A DNA stretch of 64,000 nucleotides from JADCRZ01 sp965200945 (lineage in GTDB: Bacteria; Bacteroidota; Bacteroidia; Chitinophagales; Chitinophagaceae), in assembly GCA_965200945.1 (NCBI GenBank), contig OZ241749.1, forward strand, positions 1,488,001 through 1,552,000, in the 5' to 3' direction. Positions 35,255 to 43,956 of the stretch are shown piece after piece (position 1 is the stretch's first letter; each line of letters starts with the position of its first letter). The notes below the pieces were generated by a model that saw only the letters and a list, made by a program, of their open reading frames with translations, was not told the DNA's origin and did not search any database. Made by a program: the position numbers and the translations under genes.

Positions 35255-35410
35255 TGTATAAAGGCAGCATTCCTTCCCGGCTTAGATCCCCGCTCAGGCG
35301 CAGCGAGGGGTTGTGGGTGCAGCAGCTTGTTTGCGCCTGGAGAGGATGACAAGTGTTTTGTGGAAGTGCTGGCGATAAGGGTGTTGTGTGTGCTGGTGAC
35401 AAAGTGGTTG

Positions 35411-35456
35411 AAGGTGCAAAGGCTGCCTCGCGGCCCCGCGGCAGCCTGTGCACCTT
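35411..35456. repeat. GC-rich stem-loop
   Basis: AAGGTGCAAAGGCTGCC pairs with GGCAGCCTGTGCACCTT with one mismatch, around a G/C-rich 12-base centre. It lies just before copy A of the 258-bp repeat and may be part of it or a separate palindrome. Confidence 0.5.
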
Positions 35457-35476
35457 CTAATTCTTTTTCTCTCTTC

Positions 35477-35735
35477 TCTCCCCCGGCCTTTGAAATGGGG
35501 CGTGAAGAAATTTACGTAATGGAGCGAGACCGAATGGCCTGCCGCAGGCGGCTATTTGGTGCAACGGACACGCCTGGCTTTATTCCACTGCCCCTCCATG
35601 CAAAGTCCCAAACCCTTACTACTGCCGAATTCAACCATGTCCGTTGCCCGCGCAATAGAGTAAATTTTAGCCTCATTTCAACAGCCTTGCATTTTTTGGT
35701 ACTTTTTGTTGCAAAACAAAAAGTACACATCGACC
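35477..35735 (+). repeat. ~258-bp interspersed intergenic repeat, copy A
   Basis: Matches 56345-56602 almost without gaps and with about 19 mismatches by eye. It starts near CCCCGGCCTTTGAAATGGGG and ends ACACATCGACC. The right end contains a perfect hairpin at 35699-35726: GTACTTTTTGTT, loop GCAA, AACAAAAAGTAC. Confidence 0.85.
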
Positions 35736-35928
35736 CGCCCCGCAGGGAACCTCGCCCGGCGCAGCCCTTCACTGCAGTTGCAGCTACGCGTACCAAACAG
35801 GAAAGGAATATGGAAAACAGCCAAACATTTTTTGCTTACTTTTTTAGACACAAAAAAGAAGAAGCTGCAAACATTGTTTACATTTAGCTGGATTTATCGC
35901 CCTACTCATTCAACCCAATAACGAACGC

Positions 35929-36813
35929 ATGCTATCCAGACGATCCTTCCTTCAATCCGCTTCGCTGCTCACGGGCGGCGTGATGCTGAAACCTTCTCTT
36001 TTTGTGCCGGTGAAAGGCCCGGTCGGACTGCAGTTGTATACGGTACGGGATGCCATGCAGAAAGATCCGGCGGCGACGCTGGCCCGAGTGGCCAAACTGG
36101 GGTACCAGTCGGTGGAAGGCGCCACGTATACCGGTACGCAGCTTTTTTACGGCATGAAACCGGCAGCTTTTGCAGCAGTGCTTAAACAGAACGGGCTCAT
36201 CATCCCAAGCAGTCATTATGTGCTGGGCGAACAAAAGATGGAAGGGAAAGAGGTCGTGGGCTCCATCCTGCACGGGTGGGACAAGGCAGTGGATGACGCA
36301 CAGGCCGTGGGCATCAAATTCATGGTGTGCGCTTACCTGTTCGACGGGGAAAGAGGTCCGATCGAACATTATAAGAAGGTGGCGGAGCAACTGAACAAAG
36401 CCGGGGAAAGATGTAAGAAAGCCGGCATCCAGCTTTGTTACCACAACCACGATTTTGAGTTCGAGCCACAGTCGGGCGCGCTCCCTTACGACACGCTCCT
36501 GAATTCTACCGATAAGAACCTGGTGAAAATGGAGATGGACCTGTACTGGGTCACCAAGGCGGGCAAAGATCCCCTGGCACTTTTTAACCAGCACCCCGGC
36601 CGCTTCCCGCTGTGGCATGTGAAAGACATGGACAGAACACCCGAACATGCATTCACCGAAGTCGGCAACGGCTCCATCAACTTCAAAAAGATCTTTGCGC
36701 AGGCCGACAAGGCCGGGCTCAAATATTTCTTTGTGGAGCAGGACAAAACACCCGGTGATCCATTCGATTCCATCGCTAAAAGTGTAAACTGGATCAAAAA
36801 AAATCTGCTGTAG
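35929..36813 (+). CDS. Tat-exported sugar phosphate isomerase/epimerase-like TIM barrel
   Basis: A 294-residue xylose-isomerase-like TIM-barrel protein with a Tat-type signal (LSRRSFLQSASLLTGGVML). Expected metal ligands are present: His in LCYHNHDFEF, Asp in MEMDLYW, His in WHVKDMD, Glu in FFVEQDK. Typical opening VGLQLYTVRDAMQKDP. Exported members of this Pfam family have been linked to 3-keto-sugar conversion in recent work; here that is inference from the GMC and Gfo/Idh/MocA genes nearby. It lies 82 bases before a VOC-domain gene. Confidence 0.85.
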   Translation: MLSRRSFLQSASLLTGGVMLKPSLFVPVKGPVGLQLYTVRDAMQKDPAATLARVAKLGYQSVEGATYTGTQLFYGMKPAAFAAVLKQNGLIIPSSHYVLGEQKMEGKEVVGSILHGWDKAVDDAQAVGIKFMVCAYLFDGERGPIEHYKKVAEQLNKAGERCKKAGIQLCYHNHDFEFEPQSGALPYDTLLNSTDKNLVKMEMDLYWVTKAGKDPLALFNQHPGRFPLWHVKDMDRTPEHAFTEVGNGSINFKKIFAQADKAGLKYFFVEQDKTPGDPFDSIAKSVNWIKKNLL

Positions 36814-36895
36814 CAGCTGGTTGTATAATTTCGATACCGGCGATTGAACAGCGTATACGCAATCCGTTATTTTTTCAACTTTTAATTTCTACCCT

Positions 36896-37357
36896 TTGTC
36901 AAAAAACAATTTCTCTGTCCGTCTTTTGCTGATGGCCTTCTTCATCATTCCCGCGACCAGTCTTTTTTCGCAGGTCAGGCCCATAACCAACCATACCGCG
37001 CTTTATGTAAAAGACCTGAAAAAGAGTGCGGAGTTTTACAAGAACGTCCTGAACCTCGAAGAGATACCCGAGCCATTCCATGACGGGAAACACGTGTGGT
37101 TCAAAACCGGCGTGCACAGCCAGCTGCATGTGATCCAGGGGGCCAAAGACATCACTGCCCATGACATCAACATCCATTTCGCCTATTCCGTTCCCGACCT
37201 CGCGCAATTCACCAAACACCTCGACGAAATGCACATTAAGTATGGCGATTTCAACGGCAGCGCAGCCACCCCTTCCAAACGCCCGGACGGCGTGGTACAG
37301 GTCTATTTCCAGGATCCGGACAATTTCTGGATCGAAGTGAATAATGACAAGTATTGA
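36896..37357 (+). CDS. Exported VOC-superfamily (glyoxalase-like) protein
   Basis: A 153-residue single-VOC-domain protein. A TTG at 36896 is the best start: it yields a complete signal peptide (SKNNFSVRLLLMAFFIIPA, cleaved after LFSQ), while the internal ATG at 36932 would lose its basic N-terminus. The domain shows TNHTALYVKDLKKSAEFYKN, HDGKHVWFKTG, and VQVYFQDPDNFWIEV, in which the His, and Glu of the last motif are expected metal ligands. The family handles glyoxalase, epimerase and dioxygenase chemistry; the substrate is unknown. Export is unusual for the family. Confidence 0.8.
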   Translation: MSKNNFSVRLLLMAFFIIPATSLFSQVRPITNHTALYVKDLKKSAEFYKNVLNLEEIPEPFHDGKHVWFKTGVHSQLHVIQGAKDITAHDINIHFAYSVPDLAQFTKHLDEMHIKYGDFNGSAATPSKRPDGVVQVYFQDPDNFWIEVNNDKY

Positions 37358-37399
37358 TGCCTTTAAGCCATTGTTTCATCCTACCCGGTTTGTAGCACC

Positions 37400-38581
37400 A
37401 TGAAAAATCTGCTGTTTTTTGTTGTAATGATGTTTACAGTTGAACTCGCTCCCGCCTGGTGCATGCCACCAGGATCGCCGGTTGTCTTTATCCTCAGCGC
37501 CGACCGCCTGCAGAAGAACAAAGCCGCCATCCGGTTGCGCAATGCGGACCTGCTGCCTGCCTACACGGCGCTGCTGCAGAACGCCGACAAAGCCCTGCTG
37601 GAAGGACCCTTCAGCGTGATGGAGAAAAAGAACAATCCGCCCAGCGGCGACAAACACGACTACATGAGCCTGGCGCCGTACTTCTGGCCCGACAGCTCCA
37701 AAAAAGACGGACTGCCGTACATCCGCAAAGACGGACAGATCAATCCGGAAGTGAAAGATTACCAGGATAAAGAATACATGCCTCGGCTATGTGACCTCGT
37801 GAGTACGCTGGCACTGGCTTATTATTATTCCGGACAGGAGAAGTACGCGGAACATGCGGCTAAGCTGATCCGCGTGTGGTTCCTCAATGCGGATACCAAG
37901 ATGAACCCCAACCTGAATTACGCACAAGCGGTAAAGGGAGTGAACGATGGCCGGGGGATCGGACTGATCGACGTCCGGAATTTTACGCTCATCGTGGACG
38001 GGATCGGCTTGTTGCAGGGGTCGAAGTCGTGGCCGGCCGCCGACCAGCAGGACATGCAGAAATGGTTCGGTGATTTTCTTGACTGGATGCAGACCAGCCG
38101 GAACGGCAAGGATGAGATGAACGCAAAAAATAATCATGGCACCTATTACGATGCGCTGCGTCTTTCACTTGCCCTGTTCACCGGAAAAACAGCCCTCGCC
38201 CGCGACATCGTTGCCAACGCCACCAGGCGCCTCGACAGCCAGGAAGATGCCGAAGGAAAATTTCCGCTCGAGATGGAGCGCACCATCTCCCTGCATTACA
38301 GCGTGTTCAACCTGCAGGCCTTTTTTACGATCGCTTCGATGGCCGACAAAACCGGGTTCGATTTCTGGAACTACACCGGCTCCAACGGGGCTTCCCTCAA
38401 AAAAGCGTTTGACTACCTGCACCCTTTTCTTACCCGCGAAAAAGAATGGAAAGGACAGCAGATCTCCCCTTTCGATTTCGCTGATGCAGATCCGCTGCTG
38501 CTCACTGCCGCCGAACAATGGAACTGCGCCGACTGCAGAAAGCAGGTAAAAAGCGGTGACCTGCTTCTCCTGACACGGTAA
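37400..38581 (+). CDS. Alginate lyase family protein (exported)
   Basis: A 393-residue secreted protein (signal KNLLFFVVMMFTVELAPAWC). It has the alginate_lyase (alpha/alpha toroid) features: GDKHDYMSLAPYFWPDSS, PEVKDYQDKEYMPRL, NLNYAQAVKGVNDGRGIGL, and AKNNHGTYYDALRLSLALF. The Asn-Asn-His motif corresponds to the catalytic Asn-His of PL5-type lyases. LHYSVFNLQAF has the Tyr region. Members cleave uronic-acid polymers by beta-elimination. Related families act on glucuronan, so alginate should not be assumed. It sits 42 bases after the VOC gene. Confidence 0.87.
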   Translation: MKNLLFFVVMMFTVELAPAWCMPPGSPVVFILSADRLQKNKAAIRLRNADLLPAYTALLQNADKALLEGPFSVMEKKNNPPSGDKHDYMSLAPYFWPDSSKKDGLPYIRKDGQINPEVKDYQDKEYMPRLCDLVSTLALAYYYSGQEKYAEHAAKLIRVWFLNADTKMNPNLNYAQAVKGVNDGRGIGLIDVRNFTLIVDGIGLLQGSKSWPAADQQDMQKWFGDFLDWMQTSRNGKDEMNAKNNHGTYYDALRLSLALFTGKTALARDIVANATRRLDSQEDAEGKFPLEMERTISLHYSVFNLQAFFTIASMADKTGFDFWNYTGSNGASLKKAFDYLHPFLTREKEWKGQQISPFDFADADPLLLTAAEQWNCADCRKQVKSGDLLLLTR

Positions 38582-38875
38582 AAAAACAGCCTGCGTTCCG
38601 TATGCAGGTATTCACGCACATTTTCGCGTGCACGGGATGAATGAGCGGTGAGTATGCCTGTAAAGCCCGGCCAGTTTGGGCTTATGGTCATTTATAATGC
38701 ATCGTATAACATTAAGGGCCCAGCATTCCTTCTGCACACCGGTCAGCATCCCGGGATGAGGTGAAAAGTGATTTGCCCGGATCAAGTAGCGGGAACTTGT
38801 TTTTGATGTGTTAAGGCAGGGAACAGTTTAAGGCTGGAACATATCTTGTACGGTTTTAAGTAGCAAACCTTACAG
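38582..38875. other. Intergenic region with small palindromes
   Basis: No gene is seen in these 294 bp. It contains a weak stem around ACGC/GCGT near 38607-38627 and the exact palindrome CATCCCGGGATG at 38747-38758. Either could be a regulator site or terminator. Confidence 0.45.
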
Positions 38876-40117
38876 ATGACAAAACTGATCCCGGCCTTTC
38901 TGATCTTTACAGGCTGTTCCCTCTTTTCCAGCAAACTGCATGCGCAGGAAAGAAAGCCTGCCCTCATTAACCAGAAACCCCTGAATATCAATCCCAAACT
39001 GCCGGTGCACGATACGGTACAGGAAAGGGACTTGATCGACGTGATCACCATGATCCGGAAAAAACCGGTTTCGAAGATCAAGGATTCCATCACATCCAAA
39101 CCCTCATTTTCCGTGGTGCCGGCCGGCGGATATACCCTTCAATCGAAGCTCGTAGGCTCGCTGACCGGTAATGCAGTGTGGCAATATGAAGATGCCAACA
39201 TTTCCACCATCACGGCGGTCGCCAGCTACTCGCAGCGCAAGCAGTTCACCATGCCCCTTGAATCCAGTATCTGGACCAAACACAACAAGCTCAATTTCGT
39301 GGGGGACTTCCGGTTCTACAAATATCCGCAAAGCACCTGGGGACTGGGCAGCAACACGCCCGTGAAAAATGAGGACCCGATGTCGTACTCTTTCTTCCGT
39401 TTTTACGAGATCGTGCTTACACCGGTGGCACCCAATCTTTTCGCCGGCCTCGGTTATATCATCGATCATCACTGGAACATCAAAGAGCAGGGCTTTCCCG
39501 ACGGGCAGCCGTCGGGTTATAAATTATACGGACGTGCCGCCCATACGTATTCTTCCGGCATTACGCTGAACAGCATTTACGAACGGCGCGACAATCCGAT
39601 CAATCCCTCCAAAGGGTCCTACATCAACCTGCAGTACCGAACCAGTTTTACCGCCATGGGCAGTACCACCAGCTGGCAATCGGTGATCATCGACGCCCGG
39701 AAATACTTTCAGCTGCCCGGCACATCCGAAAACGTGCTGGCGCTCTGGTCGTATAACTGGCTGATCGTAAAAGGCAAACCACCCTATCTCGACCTGCCGA
39801 GTAACTCGTGGGACAGCTACACCAGTACTGGGCGGGGATATATACAGGGCCGGTTCCGCGGGGTGCAGATGGTAGATGCCGAAGCTGAATACCGCTACAA
39901 GATCACTGCCAACGGCCTGTTCGGCGGCGTCGTGTTTGCGAATGCCATGTCCTTCTCAGCCGGCCCCGGCACCAAGTTACAGTCCATACAACCCGGCTAT
40001 GGGCTCGGACTGCGTGTAAAGCTGAACAAGGTCTCCAGGACCAATATCTCCATCGACTACGGCTTCGGCAACCAGGGTTCGCATGGGTTGTTCGTGAACA
40101 TGGGTGAGTTGTTTTAG
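38876..40117 (+). CDS. BamA/TamA-type outer-membrane barrel protein (surface antigen family)
   Basis: A 413-residue protein with a signal peptide (TKLIPAFLIFTGCSLFSSKL, ending HAQ). The start codon at 38876 is ATG. The body reads as a 16-strand barrel of the bacterial surface antigen type: WGLGSNTPVKNEDPMSYSFF, RFYEIVLTPVAPNLFAGLGY, IYERRDNPINPSKGSYINL, GRGYIQGRFRGVQM, and a C-terminal NISIDYGFGNQGSHGLFVNM. No POTRA domains are present, so it is not BamA itself. Its role (lipid transport, porin-like or linked to phosphoesterases in this phylum) is unresolved. Confidence 0.75.
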   Translation: MTKLIPAFLIFTGCSLFSSKLHAQERKPALINQKPLNINPKLPVHDTVQERDLIDVITMIRKKPVSKIKDSITSKPSFSVVPAGGYTLQSKLVGSLTGNAVWQYEDANISTITAVASYSQRKQFTMPLESSIWTKHNKLNFVGDFRFYKYPQSTWGLGSNTPVKNEDPMSYSFFRFYEIVLTPVAPNLFAGLGYIIDHHWNIKEQGFPDGQPSGYKLYGRAAHTYSSGITLNSIYERRDNPINPSKGSYINLQYRTSFTAMGSTTSWQSVIIDARKYFQLPGTSENVLALWSYNWLIVKGKPPYLDLPSNSWDSYTSTGRGYIQGRFRGVQMVDAEAEYRYKITANGLFGGVVFANAMSFSAGPGTKLQSIQPGYGLGLRVKLNKVSRTNISIDYGFGNQGSHGLFVNMGELF

Positions 40118-40137
40118 CGTAGATCAGGGTTCGGACA

Positions 40138-40794
40138 TCACACATTCCGGGGGTTCTTCCATTTCTGGTTGAGCTTCTCCAGGGAGGCGGTGATCCGTTG
40201 TTGCCGGGTGTCTTCCCTCTTTGCAGTCACGATCCATTCCACGTATTCCTTTTTGTTGGAGAAGGAGAGCGAGTCGAAATGGTCCATGGCTTTTTGGTCG
40301 CCCTCGAGAGCTTTGGCCAGATCTTCCGGGAGACGGATGGATTTGGTGGCGGGGTCTGCATATTCGAAAATGGGCCTGAGCTTGGTTGTGCCGACGCTGG
40401 CCTTGTCGGCAGCCGACTTCAGCCGCATACCGAAAGCGGACCAGGTATCGTCGAAAGAGATGAGGCTGATCCACTTGAGCTCATCATGGCCCAGAAGCGC
40501 TTCCCACCCTTTGTCGCGGGTTAGGTCTGTCTGCAGGGACGACGTGCCTTTCGGATAATAGATCCAGCACACGACAGCATCGTGTAACATTTTCAGGACC
40601 TGGTCGAGTTCTTTTTCCATCTCCGCTTTCGTTTTTACAAACCAGTGGATCTGCTGGTATTCATTCCCATTCGTTTTTACCTGCACCCCTTCCGGCAGCG
40701 GAGCCAGGTGCGATTCAAAACTATCCGGTGCATGAAGAGCCAGCAGCGTGGCCTGAGCCGGGATCTTCAGTTTTTGTGCAAGTGAATTTGCCAT
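40138..40794 (-). CDS. YdeI/OmpD-associated family protein with DUF3052-like N-terminus
   Basis: A 218-residue soluble protein. The C-terminal ~60 residues (FDSLSFSNKKEYVEWIVTAK, REDTRQQRITASLEKLNQ) are the YdeI/bacteriocin-protection family helical domain, and PIFEYADPATKSIRLPEDLA precedes it. The N-terminal ~130 residues (LAQKLKIPAQATLLALHAP, KGTSSLQTDLTRDKGWEALL) resemble DUF3052. Function is unknown; an OmpD- or stress-linked role has been proposed for relatives. No export signal. It converges with the barrel gene. Confidence 0.75.
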   Translation of the reverse strand: MANSLAQKLKIPAQATLLALHAPDSFESHLAPLPEGVQVKTNGNEYQQIHWFVKTKAEMEKELDQVLKMLHDAVVCWIYYPKGTSSLQTDLTRDKGWEALLGHDELKWISLISFDDTWSAFGMRLKSAADKASVGTTKLRPIFEYADPATKSIRLPEDLAKALEGDQKAMDHFDSLSFSNKKEYVEWIVTAKREDTRQQRITASLEKLNQKWKNPRNV

Positions 40795-40949
40795 AGCGGA
40801 AAAATAATGATCAGATAAGAAGTCGAAAATACTGTTTTTGCATCAACAGTGGCGGCAGGCAGAGCAGGTTTCGTGTTTGTTACCGGTTGTTACCCATTCC
40901 AAGGTATCCGCTCTGGTTGGTTGACGGGGATCACGGGAAACAAAGGAAC

Positions 40950-40978
40950 TTGGATAAAGGAGATTTTCACGACCTTAG
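40950..40978 (+). promoter_or_regulatory. Candidate promoter for the GH43 gene
   Basis: TTG at 40950-40952, an 18-base spacer, then GACCTTAG at 40971-40978. The ACCTTAG core and the spacing equal those ahead of the sigma factor gene. The ATG follows 39 bases later. Confidence 0.35.
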
Positions 40979-41017
40979 CAGGCATCACAATAACCTTTTA
41001 TCTTCTGTTTTAGTACC

Positions 41018-41998
41018 ATGAAAAATTCTCCGGCCGCTATTTTTATATTGCTCTTGCTATCTATCCAACTTCACGCCCAGCAACCAAAAACCACTTCCGG
41101 CAACCCTGTGTTCCAGGGCTGGTATGCCGATCCGGAAGCGGCCGTCTTCAAGAAGAGATACTGGATCTATCCTACCTACTCCGCGGCCTACAATGAGCAG
41201 GTATTTTTCGATGCTTTTTCATCTGCGGATCTCGTTCACTGGACCAAACACCCACGCATACTCGATACTTCGAACGTCAAGTGGGCGCGAAGGGCCGTAT
41301 GGGCCCCGGCCATTGTGAACAAAGACGGCAAGTATTATCTCTTCTTTGGCGCCAACGATATTCAGAACGACAAGGAATACGGCGGCATCGGGGTGGCCGT
41401 GTCCGACAAGCCGGAAGGCCCTTTCAAAGACTACCTGGGCAAACCCTTGATCGACCAGTTTCACAACGGCGCCCAGCCGATCGACCAGTTTGTGTTCAAG
41501 GACAGGGACGGCCAGTACTACATCATCTACGGCGGCTGGCGGCACTGCAACATCGCCCGGCTCAAACCCGATTTCACCGGCTTCGTGCCTTTCGAAGACG
41601 GTACCACTTTCAAGGAGATCACACCGGAACATTATGTGGAAGGACCGCTGATGTTCATCCGCAACAACAAATACTATTTTATGTGGAGCGAAGGCGGCTG
41701 GACAGGCCCGAACTACTCCGTCGCCTATGCGGTGGGTGACTCCCCGTTCGGTCCCTTTAAACGCATCGGCAAGGTATTGCAGCAGGATACGACCGTTGCG
41801 ACCGGGGCCGGACATCATTCCATCATTCACAATACGAAAAACGACAGCTGGTACATCGTTTATCACCGCCGCCCCCTGGGCGACAAAGCCGCAAACCACC
41901 GAGTTACCTGTATCGAAAAGATGGACTTTGACAAAGACGGCATGATCGTGCCGGTAAAGATCACTTTTGAAGGCGTTCCGCCTCAAACACTGCGTTGA
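41018..41998 (+). CDS. GH43 family glycoside hydrolase
   Basis: A 326-residue secreted enzyme (signal KNSPAAIFILLLLSIQLHAQ). Five-bladed propeller motifs of GH43 are visible: catalytic base Asp in GWYADPEAAVFKKRYWIYP, pKa-modulating Asp in WAPAIVNKDGKYYLFFGAND, and the general acid Glu in HYVEGPLMFIRNNKYYFMWS. GAGHHSIIHNTKNDSWYIVY supplies the usual His. The family mainly comprises arabinofuranosidases, xylosidases and galactosidases. It lies 48 bases ahead of a second sugar isomerase-like gene. Confidence 0.92.
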   Translation: MKNSPAAIFILLLLSIQLHAQQPKTTSGNPVFQGWYADPEAAVFKKRYWIYPTYSAAYNEQVFFDAFSSADLVHWTKHPRILDTSNVKWARRAVWAPAIVNKDGKYYLFFGANDIQNDKEYGGIGVAVSDKPEGPFKDYLGKPLIDQFHNGAQPIDQFVFKDRDGQYYIIYGGWRHCNIARLKPDFTGFVPFEDGTTFKEITPEHYVEGPLMFIRNNKYYFMWSEGGWTGPNYSVAYAVGDSPFGPFKRIGKVLQQDTTVATGAGHHSIIHNTKNDSWYIVYHRRPLGDKAANHRVTCIEKMDFDKDGMIVPVKITFEGVPPQTLR

Positions 41999-42046
41999 TA
42001 TCCCATATAAAAGGATCCTGGTTCTTCACTCCGAAAGCCACCCGCC

Positions 42047-42970
42047 ATGACCGATCTCAACAGAAAAGCTTTTCTGCAAACCTGCCTGGTGCTGCCGGCG
42101 ATCGGCTTTCCGGCTCTCCGGGAAGCCGATCCTGCCGCTCTACCGGCTATGGACAACCGATTCAGGCTGAGTCTGAACGCTTATTCCTTCAATGCACCGC
42201 TCTCTGCCGGACAAACTACCCTCGAACAGGTAATGGATTTCTGCGCCAGCACCGGTTTCGATGCCATAGACCTCACCGGCTACTATTTTCCCGGCTATCC
42301 GGCTTCCCCTTCCGACGAATTTATTTTCCGACTGAAGCGTAAGGCGCACCGGCTGGGACTGGCCATCAGCGGCACGGGCATCCGCAACGAATTTGCCGTG
42401 GCAGACAAGATCGCGCGGACGGAGGATGTGGCCCTCGTGATGCGGTGGATCGATGTGGCCGCCAAACTGGGCGCTCCGGTGATCAGGATCTACACCGGAA
42501 AAACAGTACCGGAAGGCATCAGCCGTACAAAAGCGGCTGAGTGGATCGTAGAATCGATCAGGAGTTGTGTGGAATATGGCAGATCAAGGGGCGTGATCGT
42601 AGCGATCCAGAACCACAACGACTTTATAAAAACGGCCGCACAGGCCCTCGAACTCATCAAACAGGTCAACAGTGAGTGGTTTGGACTGGTACTCGACACC
42701 GGCAGCTTTGTAACGAAAGAACCGTATGGCGAGATCGCCAGCGCTTCTCCCTATGCCGTTAACTGGCAGATCAAGGAGAAGCTGACCTATCAGAACCAGA
42801 CGCAGGATATGGATCTGGACAAACTATTCCGGATCATTCAAGCTTCCCCGTACCGGGGTTACCTGCCCATCGAAACCCTGAGCGCAGGAGATCCGTTCAA
42901 GATCGTTCCCCCGTTTTTGCAGCTGGTGCGTACCGCCATGGAAAAAACCGCGAACAGCCCCGCCGGGTAA
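42047..42970 (+). CDS. Exported sugar phosphate isomerase/epimerase-like TIM barrel (second)
   Basis: A 307-residue xylose-isomerase-like TIM barrel. The N-terminus (TDLNRKAFLQTCLVLPAIGF) looks like a Tat-type signal with one Arg replaced by Lys (NRKAFLQ), so export is likely but less certain. Metal ligands fit: Glu in TGIRNEFAV or nearby, His in VAIQNHNDF, Asp in FGLVLDTGSF and Glu in YLPIETLSAGD. Paired with the GH43 gene (48 bases upstream) and closed by a strong terminator. Confidence 0.83.
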   Translation: MTDLNRKAFLQTCLVLPAIGFPALREADPAALPAMDNRFRLSLNAYSFNAPLSAGQTTLEQVMDFCASTGFDAIDLTGYYFPGYPASPSDEFIFRLKRKAHRLGLAISGTGIRNEFAVADKIARTEDVALVMRWIDVAAKLGAPVIRIYTGKTVPEGISRTKAAEWIVESIRSCVEYGRSRGVIVAIQNHNDFIKTAAQALELIKQVNSEWFGLVLDTGSFVTKEPYGEIASASPYAVNWQIKEKLTYQNQTQDMDLDKLFRIIQASPYRGYLPIETLSAGDPFKIVPPFLQLVRTAMEKTANSPAG

Positions 42971-42991
42971 TGTATATTTATACCATCAACG

Positions 42992-43030
42992 GGCTTTGCT
43001 GGATATGATCACAGCAAAGCCTTTATTTTA
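42992..43030 (+). terminator. Terminator after the GH43/isomerase pair
   Basis: GGCTTTGCT (42992-43000) and AGCAAAGCC (43013-43021) form a 9-bp stem with a 12-base loop, followed at once by TTTATTTTA. It lies 21 bases after the stop codon. Confidence 0.8.
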
Positions 43031-43041
43031 AAACCAATTAT

Positions 43042-43836
43042 ATGGATCTCCAACTTTCAGACAAGACCGCCCTCGTAACAGGGTCCACTGCGGGCATCGG
43101 GCTTGCTACCGTAAAGAACCTGGCCCGCGAAGGGGCGACAGTTTGGATCAACGGGCGGACACAGCAACGCATAGACGAAGCCGTCCTTGAAATCAGGAAA
43201 GAGATTCCGGATGCCAGACTGCACGGTATACCGGCAGACTTCTCCAAACCGGAGGAGATCAACCGCCTGCTCGGGAAATTGCCTGAAGTAGACATCCTCG
43301 TAAATAACGTGGCCATCTTTGAGCCAAAACCGTTTGTGGACATACCCGATGAGGACTGGCTTAAATTTTTCGAGGTGAACGTGCTCAGCGGCATCCGGCT
43401 GGCCCGGCACTACTTTCCTTTCATGATAAAAAAGAACTGGGGCAGGGTGATATTCATTTCCAGTGAAAGCGCCATCAACATCCCCGAAGAGATGATCCAT
43501 TATGGCATGACGAAAACAGCCCAGCTGGCAGTGAGCAGGGGACTGGCCGAACTCACCCGAGGCACCAACGTTACTGTGAATGCGGTTCTGCCTGGTCCGA
43601 CCAATTCGGAAGGTGTGGGCGGGTTCATTAAGCAGATGGCCAAACAGCAGAACAAACCGAAGGAACAGGTGGAAAAGGAGTTTTTTCAGACGGCACGTCC
43701 CAGTTCGATCATTGCCCGGTTTACCACTACGGAAGAGATCGCGAACCTGATCACTTATGTAGCAAGTCCGCTGTCTTCCGCAACCAACGGGTCCGCTTTG
43801 CGCGCAGATGGCGGCGTAGCCAAGATCGTGATCTGA
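43042..43836 (+). CDS. Short-chain dehydrogenase/reductase
   Basis: A 264-residue classical SDR. Cofactor motif ALVTGSTAGIGLATVKNLA (TGxxxGIG), NNVAIF in place of NNAG, active-site Ser in VIFISSESAINI, and catalytic Tyr/Lys in IHYGMTKTAQLAVSRGLAEL. It starts 20 bases after a terminator, so it has its own promoter. Substrate cannot be predicted. Confidence 0.92.
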   Translation: MDLQLSDKTALVTGSTAGIGLATVKNLAREGATVWINGRTQQRIDEAVLEIRKEIPDARLHGIPADFSKPEEINRLLGKLPEVDILVNNVAIFEPKPFVDIPDEDWLKFFEVNVLSGIRLARHYFPFMIKKNWGRVIFISSESAINIPEEMIHYGMTKTAQLAVSRGLAELTRGTNVTVNAVLPGPTNSEGVGGFIKQMAKQQNKPKEQVEKEFFQTARPSSIIARFTTTEEIANLITYVASPLSSATNGSALRADGGVAKIVI

Positions 43837-43956
43837 GGAGGCATTGAAAATATAGGACGAGTCATTGAAAAAGGCGCGGAAAGATCATGTTCCGTCATGA
43901 ATATTGAGGCTGTAAACGCAGGCCAATCCTGCTGCGACCCTTTAAAAACAGCCGAT

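Larger units (their letters stand above)
35020..35928. other. Repeat-rich 909-bp intergenic region
   Basis: No credible gene is present; reading frames here are fragments with no family features. It holds three copies of the TTTGTCTGAACC-type repeat (35029-35254), a hairpin at 35411-35456 and copy A of a ~258-bp interspersed repeat (35477-35735). The last ~190 bases are A/T-rich and probably carry the promoter of the next gene. Confidence 0.7.

Noticed and set aside
35327..35887. 186-codon plus-strand reading frame over the intergenic repeat
   Set aside because: The two repeat copies do not preserve a common reading frame, and the peptide shows no family character.
40876..40894. Tandem TTGTTACC repeat with 10-bp period before the GH43 gene
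   Set aside because: Only two 8-bp units; too short to separate from chance.
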